From contig JADJXY010000002.1 in the NCBI GenBank assembly GCA_016720065.1, positions 2,679,001 through 2,743,000 of the forward strand: DNA of 64,000 nucleotides, read 5' to 3'. Positions 1-7,792 of the stretch are shown here, piece after piece. Source of the DNA: Betaproteobacteria bacterium. Its GTDB lineage: Bacteria; Pseudomonadota; Gammaproteobacteria; Burkholderiales; Rhodocyclaceae. Numbering within the stretch: position 1 is the stretch's first letter; every line of letters starts with the position of its first letter. The notes under the pieces were generated by a model. The model did no database searches. It was not told where the DNA came from and was given only the letters and a program-made list of their open reading frames with translations. The position numbers were made by a program, and so were the translations under genes.

Positions 1-1710
1 GGCGGAGGCCAGGACCGGATGGTTGTCGAGATTTTCCAGCACCATGCGCATGTAGCTGGTGCCGAGCAGTACGTTGGTTTCGGTGTCGTTGACCCGGCTG
101 TGGTTGTAATCCTTGAGGCCGATCTTCCGCGCGACCCACTTGGCGGTGGCGGGCATGAGTTGCATGAGCCCGGAAGCGCCGACCGTGGATTTGGCGTTGG
201 TGATGAAGCGGCTCTCCTGGCGCATCAGGCCATAGACCCAGGCGTCGTCGAGGGATTGGTTGCGGGCCGCGGGCCTCACCTGGTCGCCATAGGGCGCAAG
301 GTAACGCAGGCGGTAGTCGTGCTCGTTTCGGGTCTTGTCGGCGGTGTTGATGGCCCGGTCGTAGATGCCCTGGCGGTGGGCGAGATCGGCGGCGGCCAGC
401 AGTTGCCGGTCGTCCATGCCGCGCAGGGTCCAGTTCCACTCGCGTACGGCCTCGGTGCGCAGGTCGAGGCGAAAGAGCGCCAGGGCCCGGCGCAGGCCCG
501 CATTGCCCTGGGCGGCGCGCTCCTCCTCGCGGGTGAGGGCCGATGCCGCAGGGGGCGGCGCGATGGACCTGCCCAGTTCCTCGTCGGCCAGATTGCCGTA
601 GAAATTGGGCTGGCCGGCGACGCGCCTGAACAGGGCGTCGGCGTCGCTGGTGCGGCCGCCGGCCTTGTGGGCGCGGCCCAGCCAGTAGGTCCACTCGGGC
701 AGGGCCGCAAGCGCCGGGGGCATGGCTTCGATGGTGCCATGCACGACCCCCCACTCCTGAGCCCGCAGGGCGGCGCGCACTTTCCAGGCGTAGCCTTCGT
801 CGGACAGGGGGGCCTTGCCGGCCCGGGCATACCAGCCCAGGGCATCGCTCATGTGCCGTTTGGCGGCGTTGAGGCCGATCTGGCCCCAGGCCCACTGCTT
901 CTCGCTGTCCTGCATGCGGCCCTGGAGCTTTTCCAGTTGCTCGGCAGCAACCCGTGGGTCGTTGGTGGCGACGCGCTGCACGGCTAGCGCGACAAGCTCC
1001 CGGCCCGAGCGGGTGGCGGCCCAGGAGGAGGGCATTTTGACCAGGTAGCCCATGGCCTGGTCGATGAGGGCATCGACCTGCTTCATGTCCGGCGTCTGGG
1101 ATTCCGGCAGGTAGTGCATGCTGGCCTTGGCCCAGGCCGTTCGATTGCCCTCGAACTGGCGGCGGACCCGGCCCCACACGTCATCGGCGAGAACCTTCTT
1201 CTCCCAGATCAGCGCTTCCAGGACGGGAACACAGCCCTCCGGCGGCTCGATGAGACTGAGCCAAAGGCCCTGCGCCTCTTCCAGGGCCTTGGTGTCCTTG
1301 CGGGCCAACCGCCCCTGCAGGGCGAGGCAGGTGGTCTCCTGCTCCGGATTGCCCAGAGCGGCGTAGGCGGTTTCGACTTCGGCCCACTGCTGCTTTTTGG
1401 CCATGAGGCGCAGCCAGTCGCCGCGCAGGCGTTCGGCGACGTAGCTGCCCGGGTAACGCTCGGCAAAAGCGGTGACGGCAGCGGCGTCGGACTGCTCCAG
1501 ACGCATGCGCTGCTGGAAGTACTCGACGTAGGGGGCCAGATCGTGGCTGCTGCCCAGGGCGGCGGCGGCCTTTTCGAGGCGGAGGGCGTCTCCGGTGCGG
1601 AAGGCTTCCCGGGCGGAGAGAAAGGCGGCGTCCTTGCCTTCCTGGGCGAAGACGGGGACGGCGGTCAGGGCGATGGCCAGGACGGCCGACAGGGCGAAAC
1701 GGTGCTTCAT
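1..1710 (-). CDS. slt: Soluble lytic murein transglycosylase, 3' end outside window
   Basis: Periplasmic GH23 enzyme that cleaves peptidoglycan to 1,6-anhydro-muropeptides during wall turnover. All 570 codons visible are open. The N-terminus is a typical signal peptide ending around VFAQ (about residue 22). A long helical superhelical region follows, and near the window edge is the lysozyme-like catalytic domain with the ESRF motif (catalytic Glu) and GLMQLMPATA. The C-terminal tail lies beyond position 1. The ATG is only 14 bases from the divergent start of the cyclo-ligase gene, so each promoter must overlap the neighbouring gene. Family assignment is firm from the ESRF and GLMQ motifs and the domain order. 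Confidence 0.93.
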   Translation of the reverse strand, partial: MKHRFALSAVLAIALTAVPVFAQEGKDAAFLSAREAFRTGDALRLEKAAAALGSSHDLAPYVEYFQQRMRLEQSDAAAVTAFAERYPGSYVAERLRGDWLRLMAKKQQWAEVETAYAALGNPEQETTCLALQGRLARKDTKALEEAQGLWLSLIEPPEGCVPVLEALIWEKKVLADDVWGRVRRQFEGNRTAWAKASMHYLPESQTPDMKQVDALIDQAMGYLVKMPSSWAATRSGRELVALAVQRVATNDPRVAAEQLEKLQGRMQDSEKQWAWGQIGLNAAKRHMSDALGWYARAGKAPLSDEGYAWKVRAALRAQEWGVVHGTIEAMPPALAALPEWTYWLGRAHKAGGRTSDADALFRRVAGQPNFYGNLADEELGRSIAPPPAASALTREEERAAQGNAGLRRALALFRLDLRTEAVREWNWTLRGMDDRQLLAAADLAHRQGIYDRAINTADKTRNEHDYRLRYLAPYGDQVRPAARNQSLDDAWVYGLMRQESRFITNAKSTVGASGLMQLMPATAKWVARKIGLKDYNHSRVNDTETNVLLGTSYMRMVLENLDNHPVLASA

Positions 1711-1724
1711 GCTAGATTGGCGGG

Positions 1725-2324
1725 GTGGAACCGATTACGACGACATCGAGCGAGGATAGCACGGCCTGGCGGCGCGCGTTGCGGGCGGAAATGGCCGCCC
1801 GGCGCGAAGCCCTGACGCCGGAGTGCCGTCGTGATTGGTCGGCGGCCCTCTCCGGGCATCTGATTGCCGCACTGCCTGCCCATCGCCTGGGCATCGTGGG
1901 CCATTGCTGGCCCATCCGCAACGAGCCGGACCTTGCCGTCGCGTTGGATCACTGGCGCGCCCGGGGCAGCCTGACCGCCCTGCCGGTGGTCGTGGCGCCG
2001 GGCGAACCCCTGGCCTTTCGCACCTGGTCCCCGGGAGAATCCCTGGTCCCCGACCGCTACGGTATTCCCACCCCGGCGGCGGGTGTGGAATGCCAGCCCA
2101 CCCTCGTTCTGTTGCCCCTCAACGCCTTTGACGCCGACGGTTATCGTCTCGGCTATGGCGGCGGTTTTTTCGACCGTACCCTGGCGACGCTCGATCCGCG
2201 CCCCCTGGCTGTCGGCGTGGGATTCGAGTGCAACCGGGTGGCCAGCATTCGTCCGCAAGCCCATGACCAGCGCCTCGACTGGATCGTGACCGAGGCGGGG
2301 GCCTGGCGGGTCAGTCCGGGTTGA
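1725..2324 (+). CDS. ygfA: 5-formyltetrahydrofolate cyclo-ligase
   Basis: ATP-dependent conversion of 5-formyl-THF to 5,10-methenyl-THF in cytosolic one-carbon metabolism. 199 residues, normal for the family. The nucleotide/Mg-binding signature LGYGGGFFDRTLA is at about residues 145-157, and the C-terminal DWIVTEAG is typical. The start is GTG; no other plausible start precedes the conserved helix (RRALRAEMAARR). It is divergent from slt, and its 3' end overlaps the convergent small membrane gene by 14 bases. In many proteobacteria this gene follows ssrS (6S RNA), but no room for a 6S RNA exists between it and slt here. Confidence 0.93.
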   Translation: MEPITTTSSEDSTAWRRALRAEMAARREALTPECRRDWSAALSGHLIAALPAHRLGIVGHCWPIRNEPDLAVALDHWRARGSLTALPVVVAPGEPLAFRTWSPGESLVPDRYGIPTPAAGVECQPTLVLLPLNAFDADGYRLGYGGGFFDRTLATLDPRPLAVGVGFECNRVASIRPQAHDQRLDWIVTEAGAWRVSPG

Positions 2325-2595
2325 ACTCGCGCCTGAGCAAGAGCACCGCGCCGCCGTAAAGCGCCCCGGCGAGGGCGGCCAGAATGGCTTGGCGCAGGTC
2401 GTAGAGGCCCGCGCGCAGGGCAAGTTCCAGGGTGTAGCCGTGGTGCAGGGCAAGCAACAGCGATCCCACCGCCAGCGCCAACCAAGCTCTATGTCGGGGG
2501 CGCCCCAGGCCGCGCTCGAACGCGATTCCTGCGGCAAGGGCCTGTCCGGCCAGGGCCGCGACCAGGGCGAATAGCGTGGCGTCGTAGGGGTTCAT
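2311..2595 (-). CDS. Small membrane protein, function unknown
   Basis: 94 residues with three hydrophobic stretches (about residues 8-24, 38-52 and 66-84), so probably an inner-membrane protein. No family recognised. The ATG overlaps the patB stop codon in an ATGA arrangement, so it is translationally coupled as the last gene of cysK-patB. The end overlaps the convergent cyclo-ligase gene. The coupling and a clean hydrophobic pattern support a real gene. Confidence 0.7.
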   Translation of the reverse strand: MNPYDATLFALVAALAGQALAAGIAFERGLGRPRHRAWLALAVGSLLLALHHGYTLELALRAGLYDLRQAILAALAGALYGGAVLLLRREFNPD

Positions 2596-3716
2596 GGGCC
2601 GCAGCCCTCGGCCAGACGGGCGAGGGCCATGTCCAGGGTGGCGCGGGAGCAGCCGAAATTGAGACGCACCCAGCCGGGTGCGCCGAACTCGGCGCCTTCG
2701 GAAAGGCCAATCCCGAAGCGTTCCAGGTAAGCCGCCGGGCGAGCCTCACCCAGCCCCCGAGCGTCGATCCAGGCCAGGTAGGTCGCTTCCACAGGACGCA
2801 TCTCCAGGCCGGGCAGCGCTTTCACTGCGGCTTGCACCCGGTCTCGATTGCCGACCAGGTAGGCGATGAGTTCCCGGTGCCAGTCCTCTCCGTGACGCAA
2901 AGCGGCTTCACAGGCCGCCAGGCCGAAGAGATTGACATGGGGGACGATGCCATCCATGGCCCGGCGGAAGGTCCGGCGCAGGCCGGCGTCGGGGATCACC
3001 GCGAAGGCACAACCCAGCCCGGGGATGTTGTAGGTCTTGGAGGGTGCCATGAGGGTGATGCTGCGGGCGGCGCACCCGGGCCCCAGGGTGGCGAAAGGTC
3101 GGTGGCGGCGACCGTCGAGGATGAGGTCGCAGTGGATTTCGTCCGAACATACCAGGAGGTCGCGTCGGGCGGCGAATTCCGCCAGGGCTTGCAGTTCGTC
3201 GACGTCCCAGCAGCGGCCCACCGGATTGTGGGGATGGCACAGGAGCAGGAGGCGGGTTTCGGGTCGGCAGGCGGCCTCGAGGGCCGCCCAATCCCAGGTC
3301 CAGCGGCCGTCTTCGAGGACCAGGTCCACGCGGGCCAGGGGCAGCCCGGCGTTGGCGGGGGCGCTGAGGAAGGGCGGGTAGACCGGGGTCGCCGTCAGGA
3401 TACCGCCGGCCGCCGCCCGGCAGGCCAGGTTGAGCCCTGTCACCAGCCCGGGCAACCAAATCAGCCATTCGGCCTCGATCGACCATCCGTAGCGCTCTTC
3501 AAGGTAAGCGAGCACTGACTCCGTGAGCGAGGGCCAGGGTCGGGGATAGCCGAAGACGCCGTGCTCGACCCGCTGGCGCAGGGCCTCGATCACCGCCGGC
3601 GGGGCGGCGAAGTCCATGTCCGCCACCCACAGGGGCAGGACGTCGCGGCCGGCGTAGCGCGCCCATTTGACGGAGTCGCTGCCGCGCCGGTCGGGCGCCT
3701 GGTCGAAGAGGCTCAA
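2592..3716 (-). CDS. patB: PatB/MalY-type PLP aminotransferase (cystathionine beta-lyase-like)
   Basis: Fold-type I PLP enzyme of the MalY/PatB group, which usually cleaves C-S bonds in cystathionine or cysteine. The N-terminal DRRGSDSVKW and LPLWVADMDF are hallmark PatB motifs. The PLP lysine is in the APSKTYNIPGLG segment, and CSDEIHCDL carries the cofactor Asp. I chose a TTG start (374 residues) because it overlaps the cysK stop as TTGA and places the DRRG motif where the family has it; the frame stays open upstream inside cysK with no better start. The neighbouring cysK suggests a cysteine/homocysteine role. A general aminotransferase activity cannot be excluded. Confidence 0.87.
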   Translation of the reverse strand: MSLFDQAPDRRGSDSVKWARYAGRDVLPLWVADMDFAAPPAVIEALRQRVEHGVFGYPRPWPSLTESVLAYLEERYGWSIEAEWLIWLPGLVTGLNLACRAAAGGILTATPVYPPFLSAPANAGLPLARVDLVLEDGRWTWDWAALEAACRPETRLLLLCHPHNPVGRCWDVDELQALAEFAARRDLLVCSDEIHCDLILDGRRHRPFATLGPGCAARSITLMAPSKTYNIPGLGCAFAVIPDAGLRRTFRRAMDGIVPHVNLFGLAACEAALRHGEDWHRELIAYLVGNRDRVQAAVKALPGLEMRPVEATYLAWIDARGLGEARPAAYLERFGIGLSEGAEFGAPGWVRLNFGCSRATLDMALARLAEGCGP

Positions 3717-4645
3717 ACTTCGATGTGCTGGAAGAGCGCCGTGGACAGGTAGCGTTCGCCGAAGGAAGGAATGATCACCACGATCAGCTTGCCGGCGTTC
3801 TCCGGCCGCTTGGCCAGTTCCAGGGCGGCCCACACGGCGGCGCCGGAGGAAATGCCCACCAGCAGGCCTTCTTCCGTCGCCATGCGGCGGGCGGTGGCGA
3901 AGGCGTCGTCGTTCTTGACGCGCATCACCTCGTCGTAGATGGCCGTATTGAGCACGGCGGGGACGAAGCCGGCGCCGATGCCCTGAATGGGGTGCGGCCC
4001 CTTCTGACCGCCGGAGAGCACTGGCGAGGCGTCGGGTTCGATGGCGACGACTTGCACACCCGGCTTGCGGGCCTTGAGCACCTCGCCAACCCCGGTCACC
4101 GTGCCGCCGGTGCCGACGCCGGACACGAAGATATCCACCAGGCCGTCGGTATCCCGCCACACTTCCTCGGCGGTGGTGTTGCGGTGCACCTCCGGGTTGG
4201 CCGGGTTCTCGAACTGCTGCGGAATGAAGTATTTCGGGTCGCCCTCGGCCAGGGCCTTGGCCTTGCCGATGGCGCCGCCCATACCCTCGGGGCCCGGGGT
4301 GAGGATCAGCTCGGCGCCGTAGGCCTTCAACAGCAGCTTGCGCTCGCGGCTCATGGTTTCCGGCATGACGAAGGCGCACTTGATGCCGCGGGAGGCGCAG
4401 ACCATGGCCAGGCCGATGCCGGTATTGCCGGAGGTCGGCTCCAGCACCACGGTGTCGGGACCAATCTTGCCGGCGGCCTGGGCGGCGTCGAGCATGGACA
4501 CCGCGATGCGGTCCTTGACGCTGTGGCCGGGATTGAAGAACTCCAGCTTGGCAACGACGGTAGCGCCGCAGCCAGCGGTGACACGATTGAGCTTGACCAG
4601 CGGGGTATTGCCCACCAGTTCGGTGACGTTGTTGGCGATTTTCAT
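3713..4645 (-). CDS. cysK: Cysteine synthase A (O-acetylserine sulfhydrylase)
   Basis: Forms L-cysteine from O-acetylserine and sulfide in the cytosol with PLP. The PLP lysine is K44 in NPGHSVKDR, the substrate loop is EPTSGNTGIG, and the phosphate-binding loop is GVGTGGTVTG. At 310 residues it has the normal CysK length. The ATG at MKIANN was chosen over an in-frame ATG nine codons upstream because MKIANNVTELVGNTPL matches the family start. First gene of an operon with patB and a small membrane gene, joined by start/stop overlaps. Confidence 0.95.
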   Translation of the reverse strand: MKIANNVTELVGNTPLVKLNRVTAGCGATVVAKLEFFNPGHSVKDRIAVSMLDAAQAAGKIGPDTVVLEPTSGNTGIGLAMVCASRGIKCAFVMPETMSRERKLLLKAYGAELILTPGPEGMGGAIGKAKALAEGDPKYFIPQQFENPANPEVHRNTTAEEVWRDTDGLVDIFVSGVGTGGTVTGVGEVLKARKPGVQVVAIEPDASPVLSGGQKGPHPIQGIGAGFVPAVLNTAIYDEVMRVKNDDAFATARRMATEEGLLVGISSGAAVWAALELAKRPENAGKLIVVIIPSFGERYLSTALFQHIEV

Positions 4646-4715
4646 GGCGGACTCCGGAATGGGATGGGGCATTGTAGGGGACTCCGCCCCGGTCGTGGAG
4701 CCAGGGTGTCGGTGA

Positions 4716-5105
4716 CTACGCCATCGAATGCAGCCCGATCATGTTGCCTTCGGTGTCATGGACCAGGGCGATGAAGCCGTGGGGAGCGATGGACCACTTT
4801 TCGCGGAAGATGCTGCCACCGTTGGCCGCCGCCCGGGCGGCCTCGACGCCGCAGTCGGTGCAGCCGAAATAGACCAGGGTGCCGGCGCCGCCGGAAGGGC
4901 AGCCCGGCATCTTCACCAGGGTACCGGTCGCCCCGTAGGCCTCCATGGAAGACGGGAAGGCCAGCATCTCCATGCCGGGGAAGGCCTCTCCGTCCGGATT
5001 GCCCAGGGGGCTGAGGGGGCACTGGAAGACGGCCTCGTAGAAGGCCTTGGCGCGGGGCATGTCCTGAACGTAGATTTCAAACCAGACAATGGGGTTGGCA
5101 GCCAT
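4716..5105 (-). CDS. VOC (glyoxalase/bleomycin resistance) family protein
   Basis: 129 residues with the two beta-alpha-beta-beta-beta modules of the vicinal oxygen chelate superfamily. It starts IVWFEIYVQDMPRAKAFYEAVF, typical of the COG3324 branch, and ends with a DTEGNMIGLHS metal-site strand. Start: the ATG follows AAGGAGA at good spacing; an upstream in-frame start adds 14 unlikely residues. The substrate is unknown; members range from dioxygenases to lyases. It is separated from cysK by 70 bases and appears monocistronic. Confidence 0.85.
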   Translation of the reverse strand: MAANPIVWFEIYVQDMPRAKAFYEAVFQCPLSPLGNPDGEAFPGMEMLAFPSSMEAYGATGTLVKMPGCPSGGAGTLVYFGCTDCGVEAARAAANGGSIFREKWSIAPHGFIALVHDTEGNMIGLHSMA

Positions 5106-5229
5106 GATTTCTCCTTGGTGAGCGGCGGCAACGGGCGGTGTCGCCAATGTTAATGTAATGTCCGAGGGTTCGACCGGGCGTCGGCGCGGCGGTTCCGGGT
5201 TTGCTGTTCGCAGGCCGGCGGGTGGTCGG

Positions 5230-5700
5230 TCACCCTTCCCGCAAGTCGTCCAGTTTCACGCTCAGGGCATAGGCCCGAACCTGCAGGGTCTTCAGCGCCC
5301 CGACCCGTTTTCGGGTTTCGATCTGGCACAGGCAAGCCTTGCTGATTCCGGCCTTTGCGGCCAGCGCCTCCTGCGTCAGTCCGCGCCGCTCGCGCCACAC
5401 CTTGACCGGCTGCTCGCCGCCCAGAATCGCATTGGCCACGGCGGCGGGAATGCGGAAACCGTCGTCGGCGGCGTGGGCGGCGTCGAGGAGCGCGAGATCT
5501 GTCGGGATTGCCGGATCGGGCTGCCTGATCGACGGCGCGTCTTCGTATTTACTGGCGCTCAGCACTTCGATACCACCGACCTTGCCCGCGTTGTCGCAAT
5601 CGAAAATGATGCCGGGCTTGATCGGCTCGGAATTGATGATCGGCTGGTCGTTCAGGTCAATGTAAAGAGCGTCGGCGGCTAGGTCGTACTCCAGTTTCAT
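5230..5700 (-). CDS. DUF2283-HTH (Xre) fusion protein, probable antitoxin-like regulator
   Basis: 156 residues in two parts. Residues 1-52 match DUF2283 (YDLAADALYIDL ... GIIFDCDNAGKVGGIEVLSAS). Residues 85-152 are an Xre helix-turn-helix (VWRERRGLTQEALAAKAGISKACLCQIE) of the type often preceded by a Phd-like module in antitoxins. DUF2283 is usually a free-standing small protein, so the fusion is uncommon. It lies 39 bases downstream of the HTH antitoxin gene on the same strand, so it is probably the third gene of that toxin-antitoxin unit. Function is inferred. Confidence 0.75.
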   Translation of the reverse strand: MKLEYDLAADALYIDLNDQPIINSEPIKPGIIFDCDNAGKVGGIEVLSASKYEDAPSIRQPDPAIPTDLALLDAAHAADDGFRIPAAVANAILGGEQPVKVWRERRGLTQEALAAKAGISKACLCQIETRKRVGALKTLQVRAYALSVKLDDLREG

Positions 5701-5739
5701 CGCGGCCCTTTCATTACTTGAGCGAAGAAGGCGACGGCA

Positions 5740-6018
5740 TCAAGCCACTGCCACCGCCACCTTGCGGCCGGCGCGGGTGGCCAGCGTGACCAGCATGTCG
5801 AGGCTGAATTTCTCCCACTTGCCGCGCATCAGGTCGGAAACGCGGGATTGCCCGATGCCCAGCTGGCTGGCGGCTTCCGTCTGCGTCCAGCCGCGCTCGG
5901 TGATGGTTTCACGCAGACGCGCCATCAACTCGGCGCGCATCGCCAGCAGGGCCGATTCCTCGGCCGAAAAACCCAGGTCGGCAAACACGTTGCCGGAAGA
6001 TTCAGTGATCGTTTCCAT
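5740..6018 (-). CDS. Xre-family antitoxin (HigA-like)
   Basis: 92 residues with an HTH of the HTH_37 kind (RLRETITERGWTQTEAASQLGIGQSRVSDLMRG), the partner usually found downstream of Gp49-like toxins. It probably neutralises the toxin encoded just upstream and represses the shared promoter. The ATG is 3 bases after the toxin stop, so the two are co-translated. Toxin-first order is the HigBA arrangement. Confidence 0.87.
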   Translation of the reverse strand: METITESSGNVFADLGFSAEESALLAMRAELMARLRETITERGWTQTEAASQLGIGQSRVSDLMRGKWEKFSLDMLVTLATRAGRKVAVAVA

Positions 6019-6021
6019 CGC

Positions 6022-6336
6022 TCAAACTCCAATCTGCCGATATCGGCGCGCCGCCAGTTCGATGTCCTCGGCGCGGGTCTTCGGCGTTTTTTTCCGGAAG
6101 GCATGCAAAACGTAAATGCCATCCTCGAACTTGGCGACGTAGATGACCCGCCATTCACCCATCACATGCAGGCGAATCTCATACGCCCCCGGCCCGACAT
6201 TGAGCATCGGCTTGAAGTCCGAAGGCATCAGGCCGCACTGCACGGCATGAAGCTCGAAACCGGCCGCCCGCCTCGCCTCGGCAGGGAAATCCTTCATGTC
6301 GTCGAGGCTGGAGCCAACGAAGCGCAGCGGTTTCAT
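6022..6336 (-). CDS. Gp49-like (DUF891) RelE/HigB-superfamily toxin
   Basis: 104 residues. RLHVMGEWRVIYVAKFEDGIYVLHAFRKKTPKT is the conserved core of phage-derived Gp49-like proteins, which are RelE-fold mRNA interferases. Lys/Arg-rich strands near the C-terminus fit the ribosome-dependent RNases of the family. It is first in a toxin-antitoxin-DUF2283/HTH unit. A good promoter puts the likely transcription start at the A of the ATG, so the mRNA may be leaderless (see promoter entry). Cellular target inferred from the family. Confidence 0.88.
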   Translation of the reverse strand: MKPLRFVGSSLDDMKDFPAEARRAAGFELHAVQCGLMPSDFKPMLNVGPGAYEIRLHVMGEWRVIYVAKFEDGIYVLHAFRKKTPKTRAEDIELAARRYRQIGV

Positions 6337-6342
6337 GGCTTG

Positions 6343-6385
6343 ATTATCTAACTACTTGGATAAATTATCAAAATATTTTGATAAT
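6343..6385 (-). promoter_or_regulatory. Promoter and palindromic operator of the Gp49/HTH toxin-antitoxin unit
   Basis: On the minus strand a TTGATA box (6366-6371) is separated by 17 bases from GATAAT (6343-6348). The -35 half lies inside a perfect 22-base AT-rich palindrome at 6364-6385. A palindrome over the -35 box directly upstream of a toxin-antitoxin operon is what an autoregulatory operator looks like. The expected start point falls on the first base of the toxin ATG. Confidence 0.65.
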
Positions 6386-6389
6386 CGCC

Positions 6390-7070
6390 TCACCCCGCGG
6401 CCCGCGCCAGATTCAGCGCCAGCAGGCGGCGGAGGATTTCTTCGTCGGGGGTTTCCGGGGTGTAGTCGGGCCAGCCGTAGGCGGCGGCGACGGCCTGGTC
6501 GAGGGCTTTATGGGCGAGGTCCAGCCCGGCCGGGCGGGCGTTGTAGCGGTTGGTCAGGGTGCGTTTCTTGAGGTCGGCCTCATGGCCGGGTTTGGCGACC
6601 GGGCGGCGGGGGAAGCCGGCCTTTTCTTCTTCCAGGGTGATCACCCAATCGACCCATTCCGGCGGGTTCAGCCAGGCCTCGCGCAGTTCGTTCAGGCGGC
6701 GGGCAGCGGCGGCGATGCACGCTCTTTCCCCTCCCCCTTCAAGGGGGAGGCTGGGAGGGGGAGGGGTCTCTGGAGCGCCAATTGCCCCATCCCCACCCCT
6801 GCCCTCCCCTTGAAGGGGAGGGAGTGCAGGAGCGGTATCGCGCGGGGTCATGCCCTCGGGGAAGGGGAAGGTTTCGAAGGTGGTGGTCGGGGTGTAGCGG
6901 GGGTCGTTACCAACGCCAAGCCAAGTGCAGAGGCGCAGCGACCAGAGTTCGTGGAAGCGGGAGTGCAGGATGCCGAAGGTGGTGTCGTCGGAATGCGCGA
7001 TGACACTGACTGCGTGACTTGGAAGGACAGCGGCAGCTTTCCAGACAAACAGTCGATGCTTCGCAACAAT
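6390..7070 (-). pseudogene. C-terminal remnant of a large class I DNA methyltransferase (BREX/type IIL-like)
   Basis: One open frame without a start reads VAKHRLFVW, DDTTFGILHSRFHELWSLR, RYTPTTTFETFPFPEG, then ACIAAAARRLNELREAWLNP and KKRTLTNRYNARP. These match the C-terminal target-recognition end of large SAM-dependent DNA methylases found in type II and related restriction systems. The catalytic N-terminal part (NPPF) is absent; the vapC gene begins 64 bases beyond the preserved end. An in-frame palindromic repeat (6730-6822) interrupts the sequence between FPFPEG and the AAARRLNELRE helix. It is a truncated, non-functional relic of a restriction-modification locus. Start boundary approximate. 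Confidence 0.8.
6730..6822. repeat. Pair of palindromic repeats inserted in the methyltransferase remnant
   Basis: Two GC-rich hairpins, 6730-6750 (arms CCTCCCCCTT/AAGGGGGAGG) and 6802-6822 (arms CCCTCCCCTT/AAGGGGAGGG), lie about 50 bases apart. They encode Pro/Gly-rich in-frame peptide (PPLQGEGRGG and PSLPLEGGGE). Such dispersed palindromes, encoding peptides like LPLxGExG, are common in proteobacterial genomes. Confidence 0.7.
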
Positions 7071-7133
7071 TGAGGTAGCTAGCGATGCCGGCGGGATTGG
7101 GGAATGGGCGGCGGCTGGCGGGCCACCGGGGGA

Positions 7134-7514
7134 TCAGTGCGGTCCGGGGCGATGCGGGATGCCGAAGCGTTCGGCCAAGGCCGCCAGGCGTTTGTCCAGC
7201 GTCCACAGGTCGACCCCCGGCGTCATCAGGGCCGAGGCCAGCACGAGTATGTCGATCAGGCCACAACCCAGGCCAAACAGTCCTTCGCCCTCGACGAAGG
7301 CTATGGCCTCATCCACGCTGGCCTGCCGGATGCGCTGCAGGCTGCCCAGGTCGTCCAGGGTCTGCGCCCGGTTGGGCGGCGTTCCGCAGGCGATTTCACC
7401 CAGAATCAGGGGGTGCGTCATGACGAGGTCGCGGCTCAACAGGTCGACCAGGCGTTCGTTGCCACTGCGGAAATGATCGACCCAGACCGAAGTGTCGACC
7501 AGGACAGCGTTCAT
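7134..7514 (-). CDS. vapC: VapC toxin, PIN-domain ribonuclease
   Basis: 126 residues of PIN fold. MNAVLVDTSVWVDHFR holds the first acidic residue, LILGEIACG the second, and GCGLIDILVLASALM with DLWTLDKRLAALA the remaining Asp residues, so all active-site acids are present. Family members cleave tRNA or rRNA. The start overlaps the vapB stop by four bases (ATGA), the standard coupling. It is terminal in the vapBC operon and abuts the decayed methylase gene. Confidence 0.93.
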   Translation of the reverse strand: MNAVLVDTSVWVDHFRSGNERLVDLLSRDLVMTHPLILGEIACGTPPNRAQTLDDLGSLQRIRQASVDEAIAFVEGEGLFGLGCGLIDILVLASALMTPGVDLWTLDKRLAALAERFGIPHRPGPH

Positions 7515-7714
7515 CCCCGGGTAGCCTCGCGGCGGCGGGGAATTTCCGGCATTTCCGGCTGGGTCGCGCCCAGGGCGGCCAGGCGCTTGGCGGCCTGGAC
7601 CCGAACGAAGGTCTTGACCGCCTCGCGGAAGAGATCGGCCTTGTCCATGGTCGGGTCGGCGACTTCCAGCGCCCGTTCGTAGAGGGCATCGTCAAGGGTT
7701 ACGGTGGTTCTCAT
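7511..7714 (-). CDS. vapB: VapB antitoxin, ribbon-helix-helix type
   Basis: 67 residues. MRTTVTLDDALYERALE is a ribbon-helix-helix DNA-binding start of the DUF2191/VapB group; the C-terminal tail (EMPEIPRRRE) would wrap the toxin. It binds VapC and should repress the operon through the two palindromes just upstream. GGAG precedes the ATG. Confidence 0.92.
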   Translation of the reverse strand: MRTTVTLDDALYERALEVADPTMDKADLFREAVKTFVRVQAAKRLAALGATQPEMPEIPRRREATRG

Positions 7715-7726
7715 GGGGGGCTCCGG

Positions 7727-7765
7727 GCATCCATTGTGATGCCAGTCTGCATCAATTGCGATGCG
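7727..7765. promoter_or_regulatory. Two tandem palindromic operators upstream of vapBC
   Basis: GCATC-N6-GATGC occurs twice, at 7728-7743 and 7750-7765, centres 22 bases (about two helical turns) apart and 13 bases upstream of the vapB ATG. Equal spacing of identical half-sites is expected for cooperative binding by a VapBC complex. Binding itself is inferred. Confidence 0.6.
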
Positions 7766-7792
7766 AGTGCAATGGAGACCGCCAGCTACCCT

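Noticed and set aside
2592..4379. 595-codon frame containing PatB with a long N-terminal extension
   Set aside because: The extension is a shadow of cysK in another frame; PatB begins at the TTG at 3716, overlapping the cysK stop.
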